A stretch of 64,000 nucleotides of DNA from contig CAWGEX010000003.1 of NCBI GenBank assembly GCA_963821755.1, forward strand, positions 434,001-498,000, written 5' to 3'. Origin of the DNA: Bog-473 sp963821755 (lineage in GTDB: Bacteria > Actinomycetota > Acidimicrobiia > Acidimicrobiales > RAAP-2). Every line of letters begins with the position of its first letter. Position 1 is the stretch's first letter. Below the pieces are notes generated by a model. It was not told the DNA's origin. It made no database searches and saw only the letters and a list, made by a program, of their open reading frames with translations. A program made the position numbers and the translations under genes. Shown here piece after piece: positions 1 through 8,634 of this stretch.

Positions 1-1
1 C

Positions 2-430
2 GTCCTCGATGCCACGGCCGAGCGGGCCCCGGCGGGCGTCGCGAAGGGCGGGTACGTCCTGGTCGACGAGTCCGGCCCGGGACCGGCGCAGCTGGTGCTG
101 ATCGGGACGGGCAGCGAGGTGCAGCACTGCGTCGGCGCGGCCAAGGAGCTCGAAGGGTCCGGTGTCTCGGTGCGGGTGGTCTCGCTGCCGTGCTGGGAAT
201 GGTTCGAGCAGCAGGGCGAGGAGTACGTGTCCGGGATCCTGCCGCCCGGCGTCCCGACGCTCAGCGTGGAGGCGGGGGCGACCTTCGGTTGGAGTCGCTA
301 CGCCGACGCTTCCGTCGGCCTCGACCGTTTCGGGGCCTCGGCCCCCGGCGGGGTGAACATGGAGAAATTCGGTTTCACCGTCGACCATGTGGTGGAGCGG
401 GCCCGGGCCCTGCTGGCCGCCCGGTCGTAG
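2..430 (+). CDS. tkt: Transketolase, C-terminal part (cut by window edge)
   Basis: The last 142 codons of transketolase, which moves two-carbon units between sugar phosphates in the pentose phosphate pathway using thiamine diphosphate. Only the C-terminal domain is present. It contains LVLIGTGSEVQHCVGAAKEL and later VEAGATFGWSRYAD and FGASAPGG, which are typical of this domain. The frame is open from base 2, so the N-terminal and central domains lie to the left of the window. The gene is followed after 55 bases by transaldolase on the same strand, the usual actinobacterial tkt-tal order. Identity is secure; only the missing 5' part limits the entry. Confidence 0.93.
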   Translation, partial: VLDATAERAPAGVAKGGYVLVDESGPGPAQLVLIGTGSEVQHCVGAAKELEGSGVSVRVVSLPCWEWFEQQGEEYVSGILPPGVPTLSVEAGATFGWSRYADASVGLDRFGASAPGGVNMEKFGFTVDHVVERARALLAARS

Positions 431-485
431 CCGCAGGCTCGCCGGACCCAGGACCTCGCCGCACCCAGGAAAAGGAGCAAGAAGG

Positions 486-1604
486 ATGACCCGACTCCAG
501 GATCTCTATGACATCGCCGGCCAGAGCCCATGGTTGGACAACCTGCGGCGCGACTGGCTGCAGGACGGCAAGTTGGCCGACCTGGTGCAGAAGGGGGTGC
601 GGGGCATCACCTCGAACCCGACCATCCTGGCCAAGGCGATCAGCGGCCAGGACACCTACGACGAGCAGTTCAAGGCACTGATGAAGGATCACACCGTCGA
701 GAGCGCCTACTGGGAGTTGGCGATCAGCGACATCGAGGACGGTCTCAAGGTGCTGCGCCCGACGTATGACACCAGCGACGGTGAGGACGGGTTCGTCTCG
801 CTGGAGGTCTCCCCCGCGCTGGCCCACGACACGGACGGCACCGTGCGCGACGCCCGCATGCTGCACGATCGCATCAAGGAGCCCAACCTGCTGGTCAAGG
901 TGCCGGCCACCCGGGAATGCGTGCCGTCGATCAATACCCTGATCGGCGAGGGACGCAGCATCAACGTGACGCTGATCTTCGGGATCGACCGGTACGACGA
1001 GGTGATGGAGGCCTACATCAGCGGCCTCGAGACGATGGTGGCGGCCGGTCGCGGCGCCGAACTGGCCAAGGTGGCGAGCGTGGCCTCCTTCTTCGTGAGC
1101 CGGGTCGACACCGAGGTGGACCGTCGCCTGGAGACGCTGGCCGGTGGCGAGAACGGTGACGCCGCCATATTGGCCCTGCGCGGCAAGGCCGCGGTGGCCC
1201 AGGCCAGGGTGGCCTATCGGCACTTCCGGGCCGCCTTCTCCGGAGCGCGGTGGGAAGCACTGGCGCACCACGGCGCCCGGGTGCAGCGCCCGCTGTGGGC
1301 GTCGACGTCGACCAAGAACCCGGCCTACGACGATCTGTTGTACGTGGACTCACTGATCGGACCGGCCACGGTGAACACCATGCCGGAGGGAACCATCGCC
1401 GCCTTCGACGACCACGGCACCGTGGCCCGCACGGTGGACGCCGATCCGGACGAGGCCACCGGCGTCCTGGCCCAATTGGCCGCCGCCGGGATCGACATGA
1501 CCGACGTGGAGCAGACGCTGGAGGACGAGGGTGTTGGTTCCTTCGGCAAGTCCTTCGACGAGCTGCTGCAGTCACTGAGCGACAAAGCCGCCACGTTCGG
1601 TTGA
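486..1604 (+). CDS. tal: Transaldolase
   Basis: A 372-residue transaldolase that transfers a dihydroxyacetone unit between sedoheptulose-7-phosphate and glyceraldehyde-3-phosphate. The N-terminal segment has GVRGITSNPTILAKAI. The Schiff-base lysine lies in LLVKVPAT at about residue 138, and SINVTLIF and ASFFVSRVDTEVD follow. Length and motifs match the actinobacterial TalB-like family, about 370 residues. The ATG at 486 is chosen because AAAGGAG lies at 471-477 and the protein begins at the expected point. The frame is open further upstream, but that part has no homology. It is probably cotranscribed with tkt (55-base gap) and the gnd-pgl genes downstream. Confidence 0.95.
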   Translation: MTRLQDLYDIAGQSPWLDNLRRDWLQDGKLADLVQKGVRGITSNPTILAKAISGQDTYDEQFKALMKDHTVESAYWELAISDIEDGLKVLRPTYDTSDGEDGFVSLEVSPALAHDTDGTVRDARMLHDRIKEPNLLVKVPATRECVPSINTLIGEGRSINVTLIFGIDRYDEVMEAYISGLETMVAAGRGAELAKVASVASFFVSRVDTEVDRRLETLAGGENGDAAILALRGKAAVAQARVAYRHFRAAFSGARWEALAHHGARVQRPLWASTSTKNPAYDDLLYVDSLIGPATVNTMPEGTIAAFDDHGTVARTVDADPDEATGVLAQLAAAGIDMTDVEQTLEDEGVGSFGKSFDELLQSLSDKAATFG

Positions 1605-1683
1605 GTGATCGAGCGACTGATCGATTGAGTAAGCGACTGAACGACGGACGCAGCACCATCCGTCCAGACTGCAAGACAGCACC

Positions 1684-1710
1684 GACTGCACAGACTGCAC
1701 CGACCGCACC
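1684..1710 (+). repeat. Three 9-bp tandem repeats in the gnd leader
   Basis: GACTGCACA, GACTGCACC and GACCGCACC follow each other directly 24 bases before the gnd start. A near-copy, GACTGCAAGACAGCACC, lies just before them. The 129-base tal-gnd gap also repeats AGCGACTGA twice near 1612-1640. Function is unknown; simple slippage is a sufficient explanation. Confidence 0.6.
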
Positions 1711-1733
1711 GCCAAGGAAGGGAAGGAACAACC

Positions 1734-2675
1734 ATGAGAATCGGCATGATCGGCCTGGGGAAGATGGGCGCCAACATGGTCGAACGGCTGCTCAAGGGCG
1801 GGCACGAGGTGGTGGCCTACGACCTGCACGAGGAGGCGCTCAAGGCGGCGGCGGCCCAGGGCGCCGAGACAGCCACCTCCCTGGAGGATCTGGCCGGCAA
1901 GCTGACCGCGCCGAAGGCGGCCTGGGTGATGCTCCCGGCCGGCCATGTGACGGACTACGCCGTGGAGGAGCTGGCCGGACTGTTCTCCAAGGGCGACGTC
2001 ATCGTCGACGGCGGCAACTCGAACTACAAGGAGTGGATCGCCCTCTCCGACAAGATCGCCAAGACCGGGGTCGGCCTGGTCGACGCCGGGACGTCGGGCG
2101 GCGTGTGGGGCCTCACCGAGGGCTACTGCCTGATGGTGGGCGGCGCCAAGGAGTCGGTAGCGGTGGTCGAGCCCGCCCTCCTGACGCTGGCGCCCAAGGA
2201 CGGCTATGCGCACGTGGGCCCGGTCGGTGCCGGCCACTTCGTCAAGATGGTGCATAACGGTATTGAGTACGGGCTCATGCAGGCCTACGCCGAGGGCTTC
2301 GAGATCATGGGCAAGGCCAGCGAGTTCGACCTCGACCTGCACGAGATCGCCTCCATCTGGCGCTACGGCTCGGTGGTGCGCAGCTGGCTCCTGGAGTTGG
2401 CCGAGCGGGCCCTGCGTCCCGGGGCCGGCTTCGACGACATCAAGGGCGTGGTGGCCGATTCGGGCGAGGGCCGCTGGACGGCCCAGGAGGCCATCGACCG
2501 CGGCGTCTCGGCGCCGGTGATCGCCACGTCGTTGTTCACCCGCTTCGCCTCCCAGGAGCCGGACTCGTACCAACTCAAAATGCTCTCGGCCCTGCGCAAC
2601 CAGTTCGGCGGCCATGCCGTGACGCTGGAATCGGGCCAACAGGGACTCGAGACCGGCACGCCCACCGCGGGCTGA
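1734..2675 (+). CDS. gnd: 6-phosphogluconate dehydrogenase, decarboxylating (short NAD-type)
   Basis: A 313-residue 6-phosphogluconate dehydrogenase that makes ribulose-5-phosphate and CO2. The Rossmann motif GLGKMGANM is at residues 7-15. The second strand ends in VVAYDLHE with Asp30, and an acidic residue there normally favours NAD over NADP. The substrate motifs VDGGNSNYKEW, DAGTSGGVWGL and GHFVKMVHNGIEYG, with its catalytic lysine, are all present. The length fits the short GndA/YqeC type and not the 470-residue NADP enzyme. The start has a strong ribosome site (AAGGAAGGGAAGGA) just upstream. It sits between tal and pgl. The NAD preference is inferred from one position. Confidence 0.93.
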   Translation: MRIGMIGLGKMGANMVERLLKGGHEVVAYDLHEEALKAAAAQGAETATSLEDLAGKLTAPKAAWVMLPAGHVTDYAVEELAGLFSKGDVIVDGGNSNYKEWIALSDKIAKTGVGLVDAGTSGGVWGLTEGYCLMVGGAKESVAVVEPALLTLAPKDGYAHVGPVGAGHFVKMVHNGIEYGLMQAYAEGFEIMGKASEFDLDLHEIASIWRYGSVVRSWLLELAERALRPGAGFDDIKGVVADSGEGRWTAQEAIDRGVSAPVIATSLFTRFASQEPDSYQLKMLSALRNQFGGHAVTLESGQQGLETGTPTAG

Positions 2676-2704
2676 GGGCCGAGAAGAGAAGCGGCCCGCC
2701 CCCC

Positions 2705-2748
2705 ATGACTGCCCCATGACTGCTCGATGACGGCCCAATGACGGCACC
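2705..2748 (+). repeat. Four 11-bp tandem repeats, each starting with ATG, at the pgl start
   Basis: Units begin at 2705, 2716, 2727 and 2738 with consensus ATGAC(T/G)GCnCn. Each unit carries an ATG, and the 11-base period puts successive ATGs in different frames. The last ATG is the pgl start. The first is in the same frame but meets TGA after four codons. Seen directly; a role in translation control is only a possibility. Confidence 0.75.
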
Positions 2749-3460
2749 AACGGCCCCGGTGGCCAACGTCCCCGCCGCCTTCACGGCCGTCGTGGTGGCA
2801 GCGTTCGCCGCCCGCCCCGGGGAGCGCTTCTCCCTGGTGCTGTCGGGCGGGCCCACCGCACAAGCGTGTTACGAGCACCTGGCGGCCGGAACGGGACCCG
2901 GAACGGGAACGCGGGCGGGAGCCGCCCCCACGGTGGACTGGAAGCTGGTCGACGTCTACATGGGCGACGAACGCATGGTGCCGGCCGACGACCCCGACGC
3001 CAATCAGCGCCTCGTCCAGAGGACCCTCTTGAGCCGGGTGGGGCCGGTCGGCTCCTTCACGCCCATGCCGACGGCGGGCCCGCCGGAGCAATGCGCGGCC
3101 GAGTATCACGCCACCATCGAGCGTCTGGTGGCGGGCCCGGGTATCGATCTCATCCATCTGGGCGTCGGCCCCGACGGCCACACCGCTTCCCTGTTCCCGG
3201 GGGTGACCGAGCTCGATGCCGGGCCCGATCAACTCGTGGCGGCCACGCTCGATCCCAACGGCCGCAACCCCCACCCACGCCTGACGCTCACCCTGCCGGC
3301 CATCAACGCCGCCCGCTGTGCCGTCTTCACGGTGACGGGCGACGAGAAGCGCGAGGCGATGGACCAACTGCGCCGGGGGGTGGACCTGCCCGCGGCCCGG
3401 GTCAGCGCCGTCCAGGTCATCTGGCTGGTGGACGGCGCCGCTTTCGGCCCCGCCCCCTAG
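2738..3460 (+). CDS. pgl: 6-phosphogluconolactonase
   Basis: A 240-residue 6-phosphogluconolactonase of the DevB/SOL family, which hydrolyses 6-phosphogluconolactone in the oxidative pentose phosphate pathway. Family motifs are LVLSGGPTAQACYEHL near the N-terminus, VYMGDERMVPADDPDANQRL in the middle and HLGVGPDGHTASLFPG at the active site. The length is normal. The ATG at 2738 is the only start that gives a full frame; it is the fourth ATG of an 11-bp tandem repeat, and no clear ribosome site precedes it. It lies 62 bases after gnd. Glucose-6-phosphate dehydrogenase, which would make its substrate, is not encoded in this window. Confidence 0.92.
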   Translation: MTAPTAPVANVPAAFTAVVVAAFAARPGERFSLVLSGGPTAQACYEHLAAGTGPGTGTRAGAAPTVDWKLVDVYMGDERMVPADDPDANQRLVQRTLLSRVGPVGSFTPMPTAGPPEQCAAEYHATIERLVAGPGIDLIHLGVGPDGHTASLFPGVTELDAGPDQLVAATLDPNGRNPHPRLTLTLPAINAARCAVFTVTGDEKREAMDQLRRGVDLPAARVSAVQVIWLVDGAAFGPAP

Positions 3461-3469
3461 ATTGGCCTG

Positions 3470-5789
3470 ATGCTCTCCGACGCCGACCTCCTCCACACGC
3501 CGCTGCCCGAGCTCACGGCGCTGGCGCGCGCCGTGCGCGACGAGGCCTACGGCCGGCGGGTCACCTATTCGCCCAAGGTCTTCATCCCGCTCACCATGCT
3601 GTGCCGCGACCGCTGCGGCTACTGCACGTTCGCCAAGGCCCCGGCCCGTGTGACCTCGCCGTATCTGCTGCCCGAAGAGGTCCTCACCATCGCCCGGGCC
3701 GGCCAGGCCGCCGGGTGCCACGAGGCGCTCTTCACCCTGGGCGAGCGCCCCGAGCTGCGGTACCCGCTGGCCCGCCAGTGGCTCGACGACAACGGGTTCG
3801 CCTCGACGGTGGAGTACCTCGCCCACGCCTGTCGCCTCGTCCTGGAGGAGACCGGCCTCCTCCCGCACGCCAATGCGGGCGCCCTCTACCCCGACGAGCT
3901 GGCGCAGCTGCGCCCGGTCTCGGCCAGCCAGGGGATGATGGTCGAGTCCCTGGCCACCGACCTCGAGGCCCACCGCAGCGCCCCCGACAAGGACCCGGCC
4001 CGCCGCCTCGGCCACCCTCGATGCCGCCGGCGAGCTGCACATCCCGTTCACCACCGGGATCCTGGTCGGCATCGGCGACGACCGGGCCGGCCAGGTGGCG
4101 GCCCTGCGGGCCATCGCCGCGTCGCACGCCCGCTTCGGCCACGTCCAGGAAGTCATCGTGCAGAATTTCCTGCCCAAGGCCGGGACGTCCATGGCCCGGG
4201 CCGCACCGTGCCCGCCGGCCGACCTGCACTGGGCCATCGCGGTGGCTCGCCTGGTGTTGCCGCCCGAGATCCACATCCAGGCGCCGCCGAACCTCTCCGA
4301 CGACCTGGCTCCCCTCCTGCACGCCGGCATCGACGACTGGGGCGGCGTCTCCCCCATCACCGCCGATCACGTGAATCCCGAGCGGGCCTGGCCGGCGTTG
4401 GACATCTTGCGCGGGGCCACCGAGTCGGCCGGTCATGTTCTGGCGGCCCGGCTCACCGTGTACCCGTCGTTTGCCCACGATCCCGAGACGTGGTTGGACG
4501 CCGGCCTCCGTTTCCCGGTGCTCGACGTGGCCGATGCCGAGGGCCTGGCCCGTGACGCGGAGTGGTGCTCCGGCGGCGAGGTGGCGCCGCCGTGGCTGCT
4601 CGACGCGGTCGGTGCGGTCGATGGGGTCGACGGGTCCGGCCCCCCGCCGAAGGCCGGCGGCCACCGTCGGGGTGGACCCGTGGCCGAGGTGCTCGACGGC
4701 GTTGCCCTCGGCCAGGAAGTCGGCGTCGACGAGATCGTCACCCTGTTCTCGGCCCGCGGGCCCGAGGTCCCCATGGTGGCCGAGGTCGCCGACGATCTGC
4801 GCCGACAGGTGGTGGGCGATGCCATCACCTTCGTGCAGAACCGCAACATCAACTACACCAATGTGTGCACCTTCAAGTGCCGGTTCTGTGCCTTCTCCAA
4901 GGGGCCGCTCTCGCTGAACCTGCGCGGGGCGCCCTACCTGCTCGAGCTCGATGAGATCACCCGCCGCGTCGCCGAGGCCGAGGCCGAGGGCGCCACCGAG
5001 GTCTGCCTGCAGGGTGGGATCCACCCGAACTTCGACGGCGACTACTACGTCCATGTGCTGGGCGCCGTCCGGGCGGCGTCCGAGCGGATCCACATCCACG
5101 GCTTCACCGCCCTCGAGGTGACCGAAGGGGCCCGTCGTTCCGAGGTGCCGCTGGCCGAGTACCTGGTGCGCCTGAAGGAGGCCGGTCTGAAGACACTGCC
5201 CGGCACGGCGGCCGAGATCCTCGACGACGACATCCGCGCCCTGATCTGCCCGGACAAGATCAACACCGAGCAATGGCTGGAGGCGCACCGCACGGCGCAC
5301 TCGGTGGGCCTGCGGTCCAACATCACCATCATGTTCGGCTCGGTGGAGCAGCCGCTGCACTGGGCCCGCCACATGGTGCGCACCCGGGACCTGCAGCGCG
5401 AGACCGGCGGGTTCACCGAATTCGTGCCGCTCCCCTTCGTCCACATGGCGACGCCGATCTACCTGCAACGCAAAGCCCGGCGCGGCCCGACCTTCCGCGA
5501 GACGCTCCTGATGCATTCGGTGGCGCGCATCGCCTATCACGGGGACATCGACAACATCCAGGTGAGCTGGGTGAAGATGGGGGTCGAGGGCTCACGGCAA
5601 TTGCTGCAGGCCGGGGCCAACGACCTGGGGGGCACCCTGATGGACGAGAACATCTCCCGCGCCGCCGGGGCGAAGCACGGGCAGCGCATGGGAGTCGAGG
5701 AACTCGAGGCCCTGGTGGCGCCCCTGGGTCGTCCGCTGGTGCGGCGCTCGACGCTGTACGCCATGGCGGGAACCGCATCGAGCACGTGA
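3470..5789 (+). CDS. fbiC: FO synthase (CofG-CofH fusion) with a +1 frameshift
   Basis: A bifunctional radical-SAM enzyme that builds the deazaflavin FO of coenzyme F420 from tyrosine and a pyrimidine. The CofG half begins near VTYSPKVFIPLTMLCRDRCGYC, with the 4Fe-4S cysteines C45, C49 and C52. The CofH half carries CTFKCRFCAFSK. The frame breaks at about 4010-4011: after DPARRL the reading continues as GHPRCRR, but removing one G restores LATLDAAGELHIPFTTGILVGIG, the expected CofG sequence. The corrected protein is about 772 residues, shorter at the N-terminus than mycobacterial FbiC. The break is either a sequence error or a real inactivating mutation. It starts 9 bases after pgl, and its stop overlaps the next gene. 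Confidence 0.9.
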
Positions 5790-6893
5790 CGACCGACGCG
5801 GTGCAGAACGAGCCCGCCGACCGGGGCGGGGCGGGGCCGGGTAAGGCCGAGAGCGACGCGGAGAGGGAAGTCGAGAAGGCGGCGTACTCGAGTGCCTTCG
5901 AGGCCGTGGCCGGTGGGCGCACGCTGTCGCCGGCCCAGTCCCGGGAACTGCTGGCCATGATCGGCACGCTGGGCGATCTGGCTCGGGAGGGGACGTCGGT
6001 CGGTGACCTGAAGATCGCCAGCGCGGCCCTGGCCGAGATGTCCGAGGCCTTCCGGGTCTTCCGGCCCTACCGCGCCATACGGAAGATGACCATGTTCGGC
6101 TCGGCCCGGACCCAGCCCGAGGATCCGGTGTATCTGCTCGCCCGCGATCTGGCCACCAAAATGGCCCAGGCAGGACTGGATGGTGGTCACCGGTGCCGGC
6201 CCCGGCATCATGGCGGCGGGACTCGAAGGGGCGGGACGGGACCATTCGTTCGGGGTCAACATCCGGCTCCCCCACGAAGAAGGGGCCAACCCCTTCATCG
6301 CCCAGGACCCGAAGTTGGTGGAGATGCGGTACTTCTTCACCCGCAAACTGATGTTGATCAAAGAGTCGCATGCCTACGCGATCCTGCCCGGCGGATTCGG
6401 CACGCAGGATGAATGCTTCGAGCTCCTCACCTTGCTGCAGACGGGCAAGGCCGAACCGGCGCCCGTGGTGCTGATGGAGACCCCGGGCGGCACGTACTGG
6501 CAGGGCTGGATGCGCTTCGTCCAGGAGCAGGCCATCGCGTCCGGCTGGGTGTCGGCCGAGGACCTCGCCCTGTTCAAGGTGACCACGTCCGTCGAAGAGG
6601 CGGCCCGGGAAATCGCCCACTTCTACCGCAACTACCACTCCTGCCGGTGGGTGGGTGACCTGTTGGTCCTCCGGGTCCTCGTGGCGCCCAGCAAGGCCGA
6701 GTTGGCCGACCTCAACCGCCGCTTCGGCGACATCGTCGCCCGGGGCACCATCCGATCCACGGCGGCTTTCCCCCCGGAACGCTCCAGCAACGATCATCCC
6801 GAACTCCCACGCCTGGCCCTTCGTTTCGACAAGTGGCACTTCGCACGGCTGCGCCTACTGATCGATGCCATCAACGAGTGCACGGGCGTCTGA
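5786..6893 (+). CDS. LOG-family (lysine-decarboxylase-like) nucleotide hydrolase with a +1 frameshift
   Basis: A member of the LOG family, whose known members release the base from nucleoside monophosphates. The signature PGGFGTQDE is intact, as is GAGPGIM in the nucleotide loop. The N-terminal 100 residues are helical and charged and end in KMTMFGSART, where the Rossmann fold starts. The frame breaks at base 6175: deleting one A turns AGLDGGH into AGWMVVTGAGPGIM, the family sequence. The corrected length is about 368 residues. The GTG at 5786 overlaps the fbiC stop by four bases (GTGA), so coupled translation is likely. The substrate is not known. A link to F420 synthesis is suggested only by this coupling. 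Confidence 0.85.
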
Positions 6894-6971
6894 TCAACCT
6901 CGCTGTCGCGAGTGACTCTGTAGCGTTCGACTAGACTCGGCCGTGAGGGTCGGCCGGATTGCCCCGACTCG

Positions 6972-8195
6972 TCAGTCCCCGTCGTCAGGTGGCGGCCGCT
7001 GGTTGCGCTGGCGGTTGTGGAAGCCGCAGAGGAGCTGACCGTTCTCCTGCGAGGTCGGCCCACCTTTGGAGAACTCGACGATGTGATCGGCCTGACAGCG
7101 CTCGGCCGGTTCGTCGCAGTAGGGGTGCTGGCACTCTTGGTCCCGCAGCTCGATGGCCCGGCGAGTCGCACCGGTGAAGAAGCGGGAGGTGATGCCGACC
7201 TCGACCCGGCGGCCCGGGGCGAACACGGCCCGCTCGACGTAGGCCTCGTCCAACCAGGGCAACAAGGTGCCCGGGGAGATCACGGTGGCCCCTTGGGCCA
7301 ACTGGCAGATGCGGCCCGACAGGGTCGGGTAGTCGACCAGGACACTGAAGAGGGGGGCTGGGCGGCGCCCGTCGACCGGGGCTGTGCCCGAGCGGATGGC
7401 CATCTCGACTAGGGCATCGGCCCGGCGCTGCGCCGAGGTGCGGCCCAGCTCGTCGACCGTAGGGTCCCGTCCGAGGTCCTCTCGGGCCTTGGCCCAGTCG
7501 GCCTCGAAGAGTTCCCGCTCCCGGCGTTCGAGCTCACCAGAGACAATGGCCCCCGAGATCGGGTCGAGGGTCATCTTGCCCAGGAAGGTGCCGCCCACGC
7601 TCGGCACCAGGTACACGTCGCGGCGGGCCTGTTGCTCCATGGCGTCCTCTTCGGCCCCGTCGGGGTCGGCGTGCTGCTCCCAGTAGCGCAACACCCGGAC
7701 GAACTCGGCGAAGGCCAGCGTCTTGGCGTAGTCCACCAGCATCTCTTCGTCTCGGGCCAGAGCCGCTTCGGTAGCCGGTCGGCGCACCGAGGCCACCAGG
7801 TCCACACAGGCCGCCCCGATCTCACCGGCCGACCAGGCTGCTTCGAAGTGGGGCAGCTGACGACACTGGCGGCCCCGGCGCACCTCCCGGGAGGCCTCGT
7901 TGCTCGGGAGCCGGCAATGGCGCCGCAGCCAGGCGGCGGCGGTGCGAGCACCACTGGGTGCCCACGCCCCCGAGGCATCGAATTCAGCCACCGCTCCGGT
8001 CACAATGGCCCCGAGGCGGGAGCGGACCCGTTCGAGCCGTTCTATCGAGTCACTGTCGGCGTAGTTCGCCAGATCGCATCGGGCCAGGCGATCCACTGCC
8101 TCCTCGAGTGCATCTAGTTCCTTCGAGCACTTTGAAATCTTCGAGTTCCACGGGTCCCATTGGATCATGGGGTTGTGACACCGGATCGGCGCCAA
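6972..8195 (-). CDS. DUF222 / HNH endonuclease domain protein
   Basis: A 407-residue protein of the actinobacterial DUF222-HNH family (13E12-repeat-like). The N-terminal helical DUF222 region includes EASREVRRGRQCRQLPHFEAAWSAGEI. The C-terminus has an HNH nuclease signature, CQHPYCDEPAERCQADHIVEFSKGGPTSQENGQLLCGFHNRQRN, with zinc-type cysteines and the DH..N..H residues. Such genes are often present in many copies per genome and their role is unclear. ATG 8195 or ATG 8168 could be the start. It is convergent with the LOG gene. Three 11-bp repeats lie just upstream at 8252-8284. Confidence 0.85.
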   Translation of the reverse strand: MAPIRCHNPMIQWDPWNSKISKCSKELDALEEAVDRLARCDLANYADSDSIERLERVRSRLGAIVTGAVAEFDASGAWAPSGARTAAAWLRRHCRLPSNEASREVRRGRQCRQLPHFEAAWSAGEIGAACVDLVASVRRPATEAALARDEEMLVDYAKTLAFAEFVRVLRYWEQHADPDGAEEDAMEQQARRDVYLVPSVGGTFLGKMTLDPISGAIVSGELERRERELFEADWAKAREDLGRDPTVDELGRTSAQRRADALVEMAIRSGTAPVDGRRPAPLFSVLVDYPTLSGRICQLAQGATVISPGTLLPWLDEAYVERAVFAPGRRVEVGITSRFFTGATRRAIELRDQECQHPYCDEPAERCQADHIVEFSKGGPTSQENGQLLCGFHNRQRNQRPPPDDGD

Positions 8196-8251
8196 AACCC
8201 CACGTCAGAGGCGTAATATCCCGTCGCCCGAATCGGGGAAATGTACAGGAT

Positions 8252-8284
8252 TTCTTGGATAATTCTTGGACAATTCTTGGATAA
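8252..8284 (+). repeat. Three perfect-length 11-bp tandem repeats (TTCTTGGAYAA)
   Basis: TTCTTGGATAA at 8252-8262, TTCTTGGACAA at 8263-8273 and TTCTTGGATAA at 8274-8284. They lie in AT-rich DNA (unusual here) about 60-115 bases upstream of the DUF222/HNH gene, read leftward. A one-helical-turn period could suit a cooperative operator, but no regulator is known. Confidence 0.7.
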
Positions 8285-8331
8285 ATCGGGCGCCCCGAAC
8301 ACCCTGACCGCGCCAATTGGCCAGCCCGTCC

Positions 8332-8529
8332 CTACGCCCCGTCGTCGAGTCCCCCAGCGCCGCCCCCGCGACCCTCGCCCAAGACCGACACAGCCTTCTC
8401 AACGGCACGACGAGCCCGGACGATCCGACGCTCCACGGCCAGGGCCTCCCCGGCCTCGGCCGAATCGGGATCACCTGATGTCGCCCGACGCAATGCGTCG
8501 ATCGCCATATCGGTCAGCTCCTCCGCCAT
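8332..8529 (-). CDS. Small helical hypothetical protein
   Basis: A possible 65-residue protein starting MAEELTDMAIDALRRATSGDP. It continues with an alternating Ala/Arg/Glu-rich helix (EALAVERRIVRARRAVEKAVSVL) and a glycine-rich tail. The composition suits a short amphipathic helix hairpin. The frame remains open upstream to 8616, but the ATG at 8529 gives the more natural N-terminus. It lies between the DUF222 gene and the acyl-CoA synthetase on the same strand. No family is recognised. Because most frames in this GC-rich DNA are open, it may not be real. Confidence 0.35.
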   Translation of the reverse strand: MAEELTDMAIDALRRATSGDPDSAEAGEALAVERRIVRARRAVEKAVSVLGEGRGGGAGGLDDGA

Positions 8530-8634
8530 GCCCTCGAGACGCCGGCCAGTTCGGTCAGGGCGTCGTCGGTCGAGCTCACCGGTACACCACCGCCACACCA
8601 CGACCGCCGGCGCCACTGTCGCGCCCAGCGGCGT

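Noticed and set aside
8205..8474. An 89-codon minus-strand frame over the 11-bp repeats
   Set aside because: It overlaps the repeats and the small 65-aa frame and shows no motif or start signal.
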